This document shows positions 33,947-42,241 of a stretch of DNA of 64,000 nt, one piece after another. Below the pieces are notes generated by a model. That model saw only the letters and a list, made by a program, of their open reading frames with translations, searched no databases and was not told the DNA's origin. Position 1 is the stretch's first letter; each line of letters opens with the position of its first letter. The translations under genes and the position numbers were made by a program. The DNA is taken from contig CP036434.1 of assembly GCA_007751475.1 (NCBI GenBank), positions 2,356,001 to 2,420,000 on the forward strand, written 5' to 3'. The DNA comes from Saltatorellus ferox. GTDB taxonomy: Bacteria > Planctomycetota > UBA1135 > GCA-002686595.

Positions 33947-36900
33947 GGAAGGCCAGCGGGAAACTCGCGGGCGCCCTGGCGCTAGCGCTGGCCGTGCTCG
34001 CGGGGCTCCTCTACTTCCGTTTCGAGGACGGGGGCGCGAGCGTCGGGGGCGAGTCCCTTTCGTTCGAAGGTCCAGAGGTTGACCATGACCCCGGGCTGGA
34101 GACCGGACGGTCCGCGCTCGCCGAGATCGCCGAGGTAGGGCCACTTCGGAGCGACGGAGAGACGAGGGACGCCAGCGTTCGCCTGCGCGGCCCGGGCCGT
34201 CTCCGCGGACGCGTTCTGGAGCGGGGCTCCGAGCGCGGACTCGAAGGGGTGACCGTCGAACTCCTCCCCGTTCCGCCCGCGGGCGCCGAGATCATGGCGC
34301 AGGTTTCCCAATTCATCGGATCCGGTTCGGACTTCAGCCAGCGCGTCAGGCCGGCCGCGACCACGGTGACGGCTTTCGGCGGTGAGTTCTCCTTCGAAGG
34401 CGTGCGAGAGGGGCGCTGGTACCTCGGCGCGACCGCCCCGCATCACGTCGCCGACGCGCCCGTTTCCGCCAGGGTTCTGCGCTCCGGCGATGGGGGCCCG
34501 GTGGACGTCTGGATGCGGTCGGGTGGCCGCGTGATCGGCCAGGTGCTGGACGGGCGCGGTCGGCCCGTGGCGAAGGCGCAGATCGCGTTGACGACCAGTT
34601 CGATGGGCCTGCTCGAGGCGGCGGCCGATGGGGTCACGGCTTTCCTGCGCGCGGAGGCGGATCGCGATGGGCGGTTCGCGTTCGCGGGCGTCTCGCCCGC
34701 AGAGGGCTACGAGCTGGCCGCGATCGGCGAGGGGATGGCGATCACGCATGTCCTGGACCTGGAGGTCCGAGCGGGTGAAGACACGGTCGTGGAGGTCCGA
34801 GGCACGATCGGCGCGCAGGTTCGCGGGCGGATCGTGAGCGCGAGTTCGAGTCCCGGCTCCGGCGCGGAGCCAGGTACCGCGCCGGTGGCAGGCGCGCAGG
34901 TCGCTGCGCTGCCGCGGGGCCTTCGGAACCTGAAGCTGGCCAAGGAACTCCTCATGGCCACGCACACGGTCACGGGGGAGGACGGCTGCTACCTGCTCAC
35001 AGGAGTTCCGCCGGGCGCGGTGGATCTGCTCGCCATGGCGGACGATCACGTTCCGGCGCGTGGGCCGCTGGTGCAGGTGCCGAATTCGCCGGGAGCCGAG
35101 GTCCAGGCCCGGGACTTCGCTCTCCTTCGCGGACCCAAGGTGCGCGGCCGCGCGGTCGACGTCAGCGGTGCTCCGGTCCCCGGCGCGCGCATCCTCTGGA
35201 ACGTGATCGACGTCGCTTCCGTGGAGGGGCAGCCTTCGCTCGCACCGCTCTTCGCCGCGGGCATGAAGGAATTCGAGTTCCCCGTGTCGGACCATGAAGG
35301 CGCCTTCGTGGCAGGCCCGCTCGGCGGTGACTCGCCCTTCGAAATCCGCGCGCTGAAGAGCGGCTACGAGGTGGGGCGCGCTCGCTGGGAGCCAGGTGAC
35401 GAGGAAGCGACGGTCGAGGTCGTCCTGCACCGCGGCGGGGCGATCCTCGGTTCCGTCAGCGATGCGCTGACGGAAGCGCCGGTGGCGAGCTTCACGGTCT
35501 CCGTGTCGGGCCGGATCGAAGCGGACCCCGCGGCGCCGAGTCGATTCAATCCGTTTGCTGGCGGCGTGGAGTTCGAAGGAGAGGACGGTCGCTTCGAACT
35601 CGCCGGGATCGCGGGCGGGGAGCAGGAGCTGACGGTTCTGGCGCGAGGTTACCTTCCCAAAAGAGCCGTGGTGCACGTACCCGAGGGGGGCGCGGCGCCC
35701 GAACTCGAGCTGAAACTGGAGCCTGGCGCCACGCTCCGCGGCCTCGTCGTCGACGCCGAGGGCGAGCCTATCGCCGGCGCGCAGGTCACGACCGAAGCGC
35801 TCATCGCGACGGCGTTCGAACGCCTGGAGGACGGACGCGGTTCGATCGAATCGGCGCTGGCCGTAAAGGGGCGGCGGAGGCAGCGTCGCGCCCCACCGGT
35901 CGGGCTTCTGCGGCACCTCGTGGCGCTCGGTTTCCTCGGAGAAGGAGCGGTTAGCACCGCGAGGGACGGCTCCTTCGAACTCGTCGGCCTCGACGCCGGA
36001 CCCGCCGAGATCCTCGCCTTCCACCGCGACTACCGCGCGGGCGCCGTGCTCACGAGCGTGGAGCGAGGCGACGGAAACTCTCCTGTCACGATCACGTTGA
36101 CGGAGGGCGGAGGGCTCCGTGGAAAGGTCACCGACCGCTTCGGGCAGCCCGTTCGCGATGCGATGGTGCTGGCCGTTTCGCCGGGAATGGCCGGCGGCCC
36201 CACGTCGAACGGTGAGTTGCACCAGGCTCGTTCGCGCGTCGATGGAGCCTACGAGATGCTCCACATGGAGGGTGGTCCCTACCTGATCGTCGCGACGCGC
36301 GGCGACGAGAACCTCTCGATCATGAGCTTCCTCGGGACGCTGAACTTCGGGCTCGTCCACGTCCCCGAGGAGCGGGTCGTGACCCACCATCTCGTGGATA
36401 CGTCGGCCAGCGCCTGCCGCGTCACCGGGTTGGTCACGCGCGGTGGTGCGCCCGTCTCGAGCGGGATGCTGCTGGCGCTGAACCTCGAGTCCGAGGGGCT
36501 CCTGGGGCTCGACTTCAAGGCGGCACCCGTCGAGAACGACGGGAGCTACGTCTTCGAGGGGCTCAGCCCAGGCGAGTATCAGGTGACCTTCGAGGGCGAC
36601 GGGCCGAGCGGCGAGTTCCTGATCGATGTGCCCGATGCGCCGCAGCTGGTGGAGGACCTGGAGCTACCCGAAGGCGTGGTTCGGGGACGCTTCGTTTCCG
36701 CCGAGTCGGGGGAAGCGGTACAGGGGCTGCGGCTTCGACTGGAGCGCACGGGACGCTCTGGTAGCGGGGGACTGCTCACGGGCCTGACGCGGCGCCTCTC
36801 GCAGGGCATGACCGGTGGTCGCGGGAGCGGCGGGCGGTGGCGGGACGGATCGAAGGCGACCGGCCGGCAGGGAGGCTTCCGGTTCGACGGCCTCGACGAA

Positions 36901-37584
36901 GGGCGCTATCGCCTGGTGCTGGTCGGGGATGCGCGCTCCGCGGACTTTGCGCCGCCCGAAGACGTCGAGATTCGGGTCGGAGAGGATGAGACCGTGGACC
37001 TCGGGACGATCGTTCTCGACCCCGGCCGTTCCCTCCGCGGGCTCGTGCTCGACGGCGCCGGAGACGGAGTCGAGGGGGCCGAGGTGCTCGCCATTCCCGT
37101 GGGCGCCGACGGCCTCGCGCCGCGCAGGGCGCTCGCGGATGCCGAAGGAGCGTTCGAAGTCCGAGGGCTCGGTGTTGGCACGTGGAAGGTTCGACCGAGC
37201 GCGGAAGGATTCGCGGCCGGCTCCTTGCGTGAGGTCGTGGTGGAGGAAGGGCGGGACTCGGAGGAGCTACGCCTCACGCTGGTCCTCGGCCTGGAGATCG
37301 AGGTCCGCGTGGTCGACGGATCGGGGACGCCTCGGGCAGGGGTCGCATGCTTCCTGAGTCGAGCGGAGGACGAAGCGACAACCGCTGCGGCGAGCGGCTC
37401 GAGCACGTTCCTGAGCCAGTTCTTCAGCGGTTCGAATACGACGGATTCAGAGGGGCTCATGCCGCTAGGGCGCTTCGAGCCGGGTGTCTATCGGCTTCGG
37501 GCGAGCCAGGGATTTTCGTCCACGGAACGTCAGGTAGAGCTCGAGGGGACCGGCACCAGGCGTCTCGAAATCGTCCTTCGCTGA
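33943..37584 (+). CDS. Exported carboxypeptidase-regulatory-like repeat protein
   Basis: 1213 residues from GTG 33943, overlapping the kinase stop. An N-terminal anchor (ALALALAVLAGLLYFRF) is followed by about nine CarboxypepD_reg/transthyretin-like Ig-fold repeats. Each has a 'G.V.d..G.PvaGA.V' start and a 'G.y.l.gvpPG...v.v' end, as in RGRVLERGSERGLEGVTVEL, RGRAVDVSGAPVPGARILW and LRGLVVDAEGEPIAGAQVTT. Such repeats are structural or adhesion modules, not active peptidases. The tight coupling to the histidine kinase suggests a periplasmic partner or an accessory sensor for it. The protein's own function is unknown. Confidence 0.82.
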   Translation: MRKASGKLAGALALALAVLAGLLYFRFEDGGASVGGESLSFEGPEVDHDPGLETGRSALAEIAEVGPLRSDGETRDASVRLRGPGRLRGRVLERGSERGLEGVTVELLPVPPAGAEIMAQVSQFIGSGSDFSQRVRPAATTVTAFGGEFSFEGVREGRWYLGATAPHHVADAPVSARVLRSGDGGPVDVWMRSGGRVIGQVLDGRGRPVAKAQIALTTSSMGLLEAAADGVTAFLRAEADRDGRFAFAGVSPAEGYELAAIGEGMAITHVLDLEVRAGEDTVVEVRGTIGAQVRGRIVSASSSPGSGAEPGTAPVAGAQVAALPRGLRNLKLAKELLMATHTVTGEDGCYLLTGVPPGAVDLLAMADDHVPARGPLVQVPNSPGAEVQARDFALLRGPKVRGRAVDVSGAPVPGARILWNVIDVASVEGQPSLAPLFAAGMKEFEFPVSDHEGAFVAGPLGGDSPFEIRALKSGYEVGRARWEPGDEEATVEVVLHRGGAILGSVSDALTEAPVASFTVSVSGRIEADPAAPSRFNPFAGGVEFEGEDGRFELAGIAGGEQELTVLARGYLPKRAVVHVPEGGAAPELELKLEPGATLRGLVVDAEGEPIAGAQVTTEALIATAFERLEDGRGSIESALAVKGRRRQRRAPPVGLLRHLVALGFLGEGAVSTARDGSFELVGLDAGPAEILAFHRDYRAGAVLTSVERGDGNSPVTITLTEGGGLRGKVTDRFGQPVRDAMVLAVSPGMAGGPTSNGELHQARSRVDGAYEMLHMEGGPYLIVATRGDENLSIMSFLGTLNFGLVHVPEERVVTHHLVDTSASACRVTGLVTRGGAPVSSGMLLALNLESEGLLGLDFKAAPVENDGSYVFEGLSPGEYQVTFEGDGPSGEFLIDVPDAPQLVEDLELPEGVVRGRFVSAESGEAVQGLRLRLERTGRSGSGGLLTGLTRRLSQGMTGGRGSGGRWRDGSKATGRQGGFRFDGLDEGRYRLVLVGDARSADFAPPEDVEIRVGEDETVDLGTIVLDPGRSLRGLVLDGAGDGVEGAEVLAIPVGADGLAPRRALADAEGAFEVRGLGVGTWKVRPSAEGFAAGSLREVVVEEGRDSEELRLTLVLGLEIEVRVVDGSGTPRAGVACFLSRAEDEATTAAASGSSTFLSQFFSGSNTTDSEGLMPLGRFEPGVYRLRASQGFSSTERQVELEGTGTRRLEIVLR

Positions 37585-37902
37585 AGGGTGATCTGCGGCG
37601 GCAGCGTCTTCCAGCGCGGCCAGGCGGGCGTCCACCAGGGAGGACGCCGCCCTCGGCAAGTCGGACAGGCTGGTTCGCAGTCCACCGGCCCAGGTCGGGA
37701 CGCTGCGGCGCAGAACCAGTCCCCGTGGGACCGATGGACGCAGGTGGACCGTCCGGAGAGGGGCACCAGGGCCATTTGTGCGGAGTCAAAGGGATCCGAA
37801 GTTCGGGTGAAGGCGCCTCCATACCATTCCATGGCGCTGCCCTGGGCGGACGGCATAGGATTTGATCCCGTCGGACACGCGCCCCGCGTTCCCAACTGGA
37901 CC
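37585..37902 (+). other. Intergenic region upstream of the Ser/Pro/Arg-rich protein gene
   Basis: 318 bases. The next gene's frame is open back to 37588, but that part shows no signal peptide or coding pattern. A 7-bp hairpin, GGCGTCC (37627-37633) with GGACGCC (37642-37648), lies about 40 bases past the previous stop and may be a weak terminator. No promoter pair is convincing. Confidence 0.35.
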
Positions 37903-40284
37903 ATGACCATGAATGACTCCATTCCCACCCCGCGCCTGATCCCGGTACTTCGACTCCGGTCGAAGATCGCGCTGATCGGCGTTCTGCTCGGCTCGATCGC
38001 CTGGACGGCGCCACTGGGTGCCAGTCCAGCGGCTGAGGCATCCGCTCAACGCGGACGCACCGGGACCAGCCGACCGGCCTCCAGGCCGCAGTCCACCCAG
38101 CGCTCGCGGCCTCAGACGTCGAGACCCCAGACGTCGAGACCTCAAACATCAAGGCCAGCCTCGAGGCCGCAGACGTCGAGACCACAAACGTCCAGGCCGC
38201 AGACCTCGCGTCCCGCTCCGTCGAGACCTTCCACATCGAGGCCCGCGCCGACCCGGCCCAGCACGTCGAGGCCCGCGCCTTCTCGCCCGCCGGTCGTGAC
38301 GTCGCGCCCGTCGTCCAGTCGTCCAAGCACTGGCCGTCCCTCGACGACCTCGCCCCCGGTCACGTCGACTCCGTCCCGCCCTGCGCCCTCGGCGTCCCGG
38401 CCCGACGCCAGCCGTCCCGCTCCGACGGGTCGTCCTTCGACGCCATCGCTCGTTCCTTCACGCGGGCCCTCATCCTCGAGTCCCCCCGCCGGTCGTCCAT
38501 CGGCCAGTTCAGGCAGCTCTTCCACCACGGGTCGTCCGTCCTCCGGTCGCGGTTCGACGGTCATCGACTTCGGTGAAGCGGTCGTCCCGTCCCGCGCGCC
38601 CATTCCTCGCCCTTCCGTCAACGCGGCGGGCAGCGGCCGTCCGATGGCACCAGGTTCGGCTCGTTCGCTGAGCCAGCGCGTTCGCAGCACCAGCTCCGCC
38701 GCCGAGCTGGATCAGGCGCGACGTCGTATCACGGCAGCGCGCACCAAGGCGGCGGAAGCGGGTCGGCCCGGCGCCCCCGCGAATTCGTCGCGCCCGATCA
38801 CTCCGCGCGACGTGGCAGACCGCTACGACAGCCAGAAGGGTGGAGGCCCCGCGGGTCGACCCGCTGGGAATCCAGCGGATCCGACGGTCGGTCGTCCGGT
38901 GCGCGACTCAAAAGAGAGCTCGGGCGACGTCCGAGGGCTCTCCGACCAGCGCGGGAACCTCTCCCGTCCCAGCGGCTCGGATCAAGCGGCCTCCAACGCC
39001 GCTCGCATCGAGGCCGTCCGCCGGGATGCCGCCGCTCGCTCGGCAGCGGCACGCACCCAGGCGGCTCGCGAAAAGGCGGCGAATGCTTCCCGCGACGTGC
39101 GCATCACGAACGCCCGCATCAAGCAGAGCGCCCAGGATGCGAAGGCGGCGTCGAACAACGCCAGGATCGAGACGGCCCGCCAGCAGTATGCGAACCGGGT
39201 CGCCGCAGCGCGTCGCAAGTCGGCCGTGGGGGCAGTGGGTTCCACCGATGGCCGCGGCGGCCGTGGTAACCCCTCTGTGATCGGGAACGGTCGCCCGATC
39301 CAGGCGGGCAACCAGGCCGCGCGCGGCTGGAACGGCGGCTTCAACGGTGGCTACGGCTATGGCGGCTACGTCGATCCCTACTACAACAGCTGCTTCTGGA
39401 ACTACTGGGGAGGCAACTACTCGAACGGCTGGTGTAGCTTCTTCTGGTCGCCCTTCTACGTGACCGGGCTCTGCTGGCAGAACTACTGGCTCTACGGAGG
39501 AAACTGGGGGGGGTACTACGGCTGGACGCCGCTCAGGTACCGTCGCAACAACTGCATCTGGCTCGGCCCTTTCCTTCCGGCCAGCACGTCGTTCATCGTC
39601 TACGACGATCCCGAGCCCGAGATCATCTACATCGAGGTCCCTGCCGAGGAGCAGCCGGTCGTGGGCGAGGTGGTCGTTCAGCCCGAGTACGTCGAAGCCG
39701 CGGTCCCGTCGACGGCCCTGCCGCCCGAAGCGACCGATCCGGGTCTTCAGCGCGAACTCAACCGTGCCGCCGCGTACTACTTGACCCAGGGCGACCGCGC
39801 GTTCCGCGAGGCTCGCTTCGGAGACGCAGCGCACTTCTACGCGAAGGCCGTCGAGTTCTCGTCCGACAGCGGCATCCTTTATCTCGTGCTGTCGGATGCG
39901 CTCTTCGCGACGGGCGACTATCGCTACGCGGCCTATGCACTGCGCCAGGCGTTCGATCGTGAGCCTGACCTGGCTCGCAACCTCGTCGACAAGCGTGAGT
40001 TCTACGCGGATCCCGCGCAGTTCGATCGTCAGCTGGCGACGCTGGAGCGCTACGTCGAGGACCACGTGCTCGACATGGATGCACGGCTCGTCTTGTCCGC
40101 CAATTATCTCTTCGGTGGCCGACCAGATGCCGCGTGGAGTCTGCTGGAGAATCCATTCAGCGAAGAGCTTCGCAACACGAACGAGGGCAAGCTGATTCAG
40201 AGCAGCGCGCACCGGATCATGTTTGGTGAGGAGGCCTCTTCCGAAGAGCGCCCAGCCACCGAGTCTGGCTCCTCACAGTTCTGA
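37903..40284 (+). CDS. Exported Ser/Pro/Arg-rich low-complexity protein with C-terminal TPR domain
   Basis: 793 residues from ATG 37903 (or ATG 37909). A signal peptide (IALIGVLLGSIAWTAPLGAS) is followed by ~180 residues of repeating S-R-P units (QTSRPQTSRP, PSTSRPAP). This is a positively charged, probably extended and possibly glycosylated stalk, encoded by a roughly 15-bp repeat. Next is a helical Ala/Arg region, then a short Tyr/Trp/Gly-rich stretch with two Cys (NSCFWNYWGGNYSNGWCSFF). The last ~160 residues form a TPR-like domain (ALRQAFDREPDLARNLVDKREF). Function unknown; a wall- or surface-attached protein is likely. Confidence 0.75.
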   Translation: MTMNDSIPTPRLIPVLRLRSKIALIGVLLGSIAWTAPLGASPAAEASAQRGRTGTSRPASRPQSTQRSRPQTSRPQTSRPQTSRPASRPQTSRPQTSRPQTSRPAPSRPSTSRPAPTRPSTSRPAPSRPPVVTSRPSSSRPSTGRPSTTSPPVTSTPSRPAPSASRPDASRPAPTGRPSTPSLVPSRGPSSSSPPAGRPSASSGSSSTTGRPSSGRGSTVIDFGEAVVPSRAPIPRPSVNAAGSGRPMAPGSARSLSQRVRSTSSAAELDQARRRITAARTKAAEAGRPGAPANSSRPITPRDVADRYDSQKGGGPAGRPAGNPADPTVGRPVRDSKESSGDVRGLSDQRGNLSRPSGSDQAASNAARIEAVRRDAAARSAAARTQAAREKAANASRDVRITNARIKQSAQDAKAASNNARIETARQQYANRVAAARRKSAVGAVGSTDGRGGRGNPSVIGNGRPIQAGNQAARGWNGGFNGGYGYGGYVDPYYNSCFWNYWGGNYSNGWCSFFWSPFYVTGLCWQNYWLYGGNWGGYYGWTPLRYRRNNCIWLGPFLPASTSFIVYDDPEPEIIYIEVPAEEQPVVGEVVVQPEYVEAAVPSTALPPEATDPGLQRELNRAAAYYLTQGDRAFREARFGDAAHFYAKAVEFSSDSGILYLVLSDALFATGDYRYAAYALRQAFDREPDLARNLVDKREFYADPAQFDRQLATLERYVEDHVLDMDARLVLSANYLFGGRPDAAWSLLENPFSEELRNTNEGKLIQSSAHRIMFGEEASSEERPATESGSSQF
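38107..38215 (+). repeat. Degenerate 15-bp coding repeat (CAGACGTCGAGACCC-like)
   Basis: Several near-identical 15-bp units encode Gln-Thr-Ser-Arg-Pro in series inside the Ser/Pro/Arg-rich protein. Synonymous differences between units show that it is not newly expanded. Related but weaker Ser/Arg/Pro units continue to about 38470. Confidence 0.75.
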
Positions 40285-40285
40285 T

Positions 40286-41530
40286 TCAGATCCTGCGGGG
40301 ACCCTCGTCCCCCTGGAAGAATGCCACAGGCGGCGTTCGTCCGTATCGCTTCTCGAAGGCGATCTGGACGGACGCCGTCGCCTGTTCCGTCGCGTCCGCG
40401 TCGACCAGCATGACGATGCAGCCGCCAAATCCTGCGCCAGTGAGGCGTGCGCCGAACACGCCGTCGCACGCCACGGCCGCGTCGACGAGGACGTCCAGTT
40501 CTTCGCAGCTGCACTCGTAGAGCGTCTGGAAGGAACGGTGGGTGGCGGTCATCAGCTCGCCGAGCTTCGTGAAGTCATTCACGAGAAGGGCTTCGCGGGC
40601 GAGGAAGGTGCGCTGGACCTCTTCGAGGACGTGGGTCGCGCGTTTCGCGACGGTGGGATCGAGTTCGCCCACGTGGGCGTCGAGGACATCGCGTGGGACG
40701 TCCCGCATGACCTCGGAGCCTGGCGCGTGGGGCTGGAGGACATCGAAGGCGGTCTTGCATTCCGCGACGCGCCGGTTGAATTCGCCCCGGGCGAGTGCGC
40801 GCTGGACGCCCGTGTCGACGACGCCGATCGAGAGTCGGTCGAAGTCGAGGGGCAGGTGTTCGAACGAGCGGTCCTTGCAGTCGAGCCAGAGGACGCGGCG
40901 CGGACGGGCGAACCCGACGGCGTAGGGATCCATGATCCCGCACTGCACCCCGACGAACTCTCGCTCCGAGGCCAGTGCCGCCGAGACGCGGTCGACGGGA
41001 TCGAGCCCAAGCTCGAAGGCGTTGTCCAGCGCGAACGCCGTGCCGACGCAGATCGAAGCGGAGGAGGAAAGACCGGCACCGACCGGGAGATTGCCGCCGA
41101 ACAGGAGGTCGAAGCCTCCCCGCAGGCGCTCTTTCTGCCCGATCGTCCCGATCAGCTCGCGAACCACGCCCAGCGGGTAGTCGAACCAGGCACCCTGACG
41201 TACGTCGGGTAGTGACCCCAGGGTTCCGTCGAAGCCCTGGTCCCCGAAAGTGGAAACGAGTCGCACGCGTCCGTCCTTGCGCGGCGCGAGGCACAGGAAC
41301 GTTCCTCGATCGATGGCCGTGGGGACCACGGGGCCTCCGTTGTAGTCGAGGTGCCCGCCAAAGAGGTTCACCCGCCCGGGGGAGAAGTAGGACAGGATCC
41401 TCGTCGCGGGCCCGAATGCGGCCCGGAAAGCGGTCCTGTGGGCGGCCAGGCTGGCCTCCAGGCCCCCTTCCAGAGCGCCATCGGCGCTGGAGCCGAGGGT
41501 CGGAGTCGGCGATGAGGAAAGGGGTCCCAT
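40286..41530 (-). CDS. galK: Galactokinase family (GHMP kinase), altered substrate motif
   Basis: 414 residues from ATG 41530. GHMP elements: sugar-binding motif 1 GRVNLFGGHLDYNGG (about 50), phosphate-binding GGNLPVGAGLSSSAS (about 150) and motif 3 ARLTGAGFGGC (about 385). Length and order match galactokinase, which makes galactose 1-phosphate with ATP. The usual GEH of GRVNLIGEHTDY is GGH here, so the glutamate that contacts the sugar in known galactokinases is missing. A related sugar may be the substrate. It ends two bases from the convergent Ser/Pro/Arg-rich gene. No other Leloir genes are adjacent. Confidence 0.85.
   Translation of the reverse strand: MGPLSSSPTPTLGSSADGALEGGLEASLAAHRTAFRAAFGPATRILSYFSPGRVNLFGGHLDYNGGPVVPTAIDRGTFLCLAPRKDGRVRLVSTFGDQGFDGTLGSLPDVRQGAWFDYPLGVVRELIGTIGQKERLRGGFDLLFGGNLPVGAGLSSSASICVGTAFALDNAFELGLDPVDRVSAALASEREFVGVQCGIMDPYAVGFARPRRVLWLDCKDRSFEHLPLDFDRLSIGVVDTGVQRALARGEFNRRVAECKTAFDVLQPHAPGSEVMRDVPRDVLDAHVGELDPTVAKRATHVLEEVQRTFLAREALLVNDFTKLGELMTATHRSFQTLYECSCEELDVLVDAAVACDGVFGARLTGAGFGGCIVMLVDADATEQATASVQIAFEKRYGRTPPVAFFQGDEGPRRI
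40297..40312 (+). terminator. Small hairpin after the Ser/Pro/Arg-rich protein gene
   Basis: GGGGAC (40297-40302) pairs with GTCCCC (40307-40312), loop CCTC. It sits 13 bases past the plus-strand stop, inside the 3' end of galK. No T-run. Confidence 0.3.
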
Positions 41531-41658
41531 GGAAGGAAAGGCGTAGAGTGACGGGAGGACGGGGGAACTATCGGCAGGAAGCCCGTCGAAGGACAGTGGT
41601 TTGCGAGATTGCGCCCCTGATTTCGGATCGCCCGGACGGGTAAGGTAACAGCCCCGAG

Positions 41659-42204
41659 ATGACGATGAACCCCAAGACGATGAAGCCCTTCTACCCGACG
41701 CGACTCCAGAGGCCCACTTCTGCTGACGGCTCTGCTGACGGCTCTGCTGACGGCACCGCTGTTGGCTCTACACAGGGCCCCACTGAGGGCTTCGCCCAGG
41801 GCCCGACTGAGGGCTTCGCCCAGGGCCCGGCTCTTCGCGCGGGCCTCGGCCCCCGCCGCCGCGGTGCGATCCTGATGACGGCCGTGCTGGCCTTCAGCTC
41901 GTGCGCGTCCCTGAGCGTGAAGCGTGACACCGAGACATCGGGCACGTTCAACTCGTCCGCCCGGTCCTTCACGCTGGTCTCCTATTCGTTCCCACGGCCG
42001 GCGATTCAGGTGGCGCACGAGAACATCGCGGACGCAGGCCTTCCCAACACCCACGCCACGTCCGTGAGCCAGACGGATTGGGGCTGGTTCGACTGGATCC
42101 TGGAGCTGATCTCGATCCGCAGTGCCCGCGTCAAGGGCACGTGGGGCTTCAACGGTGAGTCGCTCGGGCTCAGCCCGGAAGAAGCTGCCGACGCTTCCAG
42201 GTAG
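41659..42204 (+). CDS. Small putative lipoprotein with repeat-rich N-terminal extension
   Basis: 181 residues if started at ATG 41659. The segment RRRGAILMTAVLAFSSCASL at about residues 67-86 is a good lipoprotein signal, but it sits behind a 65-residue extension made of tandem repeats (ADGS three times, then TEGFAQGP twice). The true start may therefore be ATG 41875, giving a conventional lipoprotein. The mature part is short and compact (SSARSFTLVSYSFPRPAIQVAHENIADAGLPN, then DWGWFDWILELISI). I do not recognise the family; the size and pattern suggest a conserved Planctomycete lipoprotein. The repeats may have extended the open frame. Confidence 0.6.
   Translation: MTMNPKTMKPFYPTRLQRPTSADGSADGSADGTAVGSTQGPTEGFAQGPTEGFAQGPALRAGLGPRRRGAILMTAVLAFSSCASLSVKRDTETSGTFNSSARSFTLVSYSFPRPAIQVAHENIADAGLPNTHATSVSQTDWGWFDWILELISIRSARVKGTWGFNGESLGLSPEEAADASR
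41719..41754 (+). repeat. Three perfect 12-bp tandem repeats
   Basis: The unit TCTGCTGACGGC is repeated three times (41719-41730, 41731-41742, 41743-41754), in frame, giving Ser-Ala-Asp-Gly. It lies at the front of the small lipoprotein gene. Confidence 0.85.
41782..41829 (+). repeat. Two perfect 24-bp tandem repeats
   Basis: ACTGAGGGCTTCGCCCAGGG plus CCCG is present twice (41782-41805 and 41806-41829), with a partial copy of the unit end just before. In frame; encodes TEGFAQGP. Confidence 0.85.
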
Positions 42205-42213
42205 GGCAGGACG

Positions 42214-42241
42214 GCCGACCTATCAGCGCGCCGATAGCGGC
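42214..42241. terminator. Hairpin between convergent genes
   Basis: GCCG (42214-42217) plus CTATC (42220-42224) pair with GATAG plus CGGC (42233-42241) across an AC bulge, with an eight-base loop. It sits between the stop of the small lipoprotein gene (42204) and that of the convergent exported protein (42241). No T-run. Confidence 0.45.

Noticed and set aside
31892-34144. Upstream extension of the GT9 frame to more than 1000 residues
   Set aside because: The extra part is antisense to the histidine kinase; GT9 starts at the RVLIVR element.
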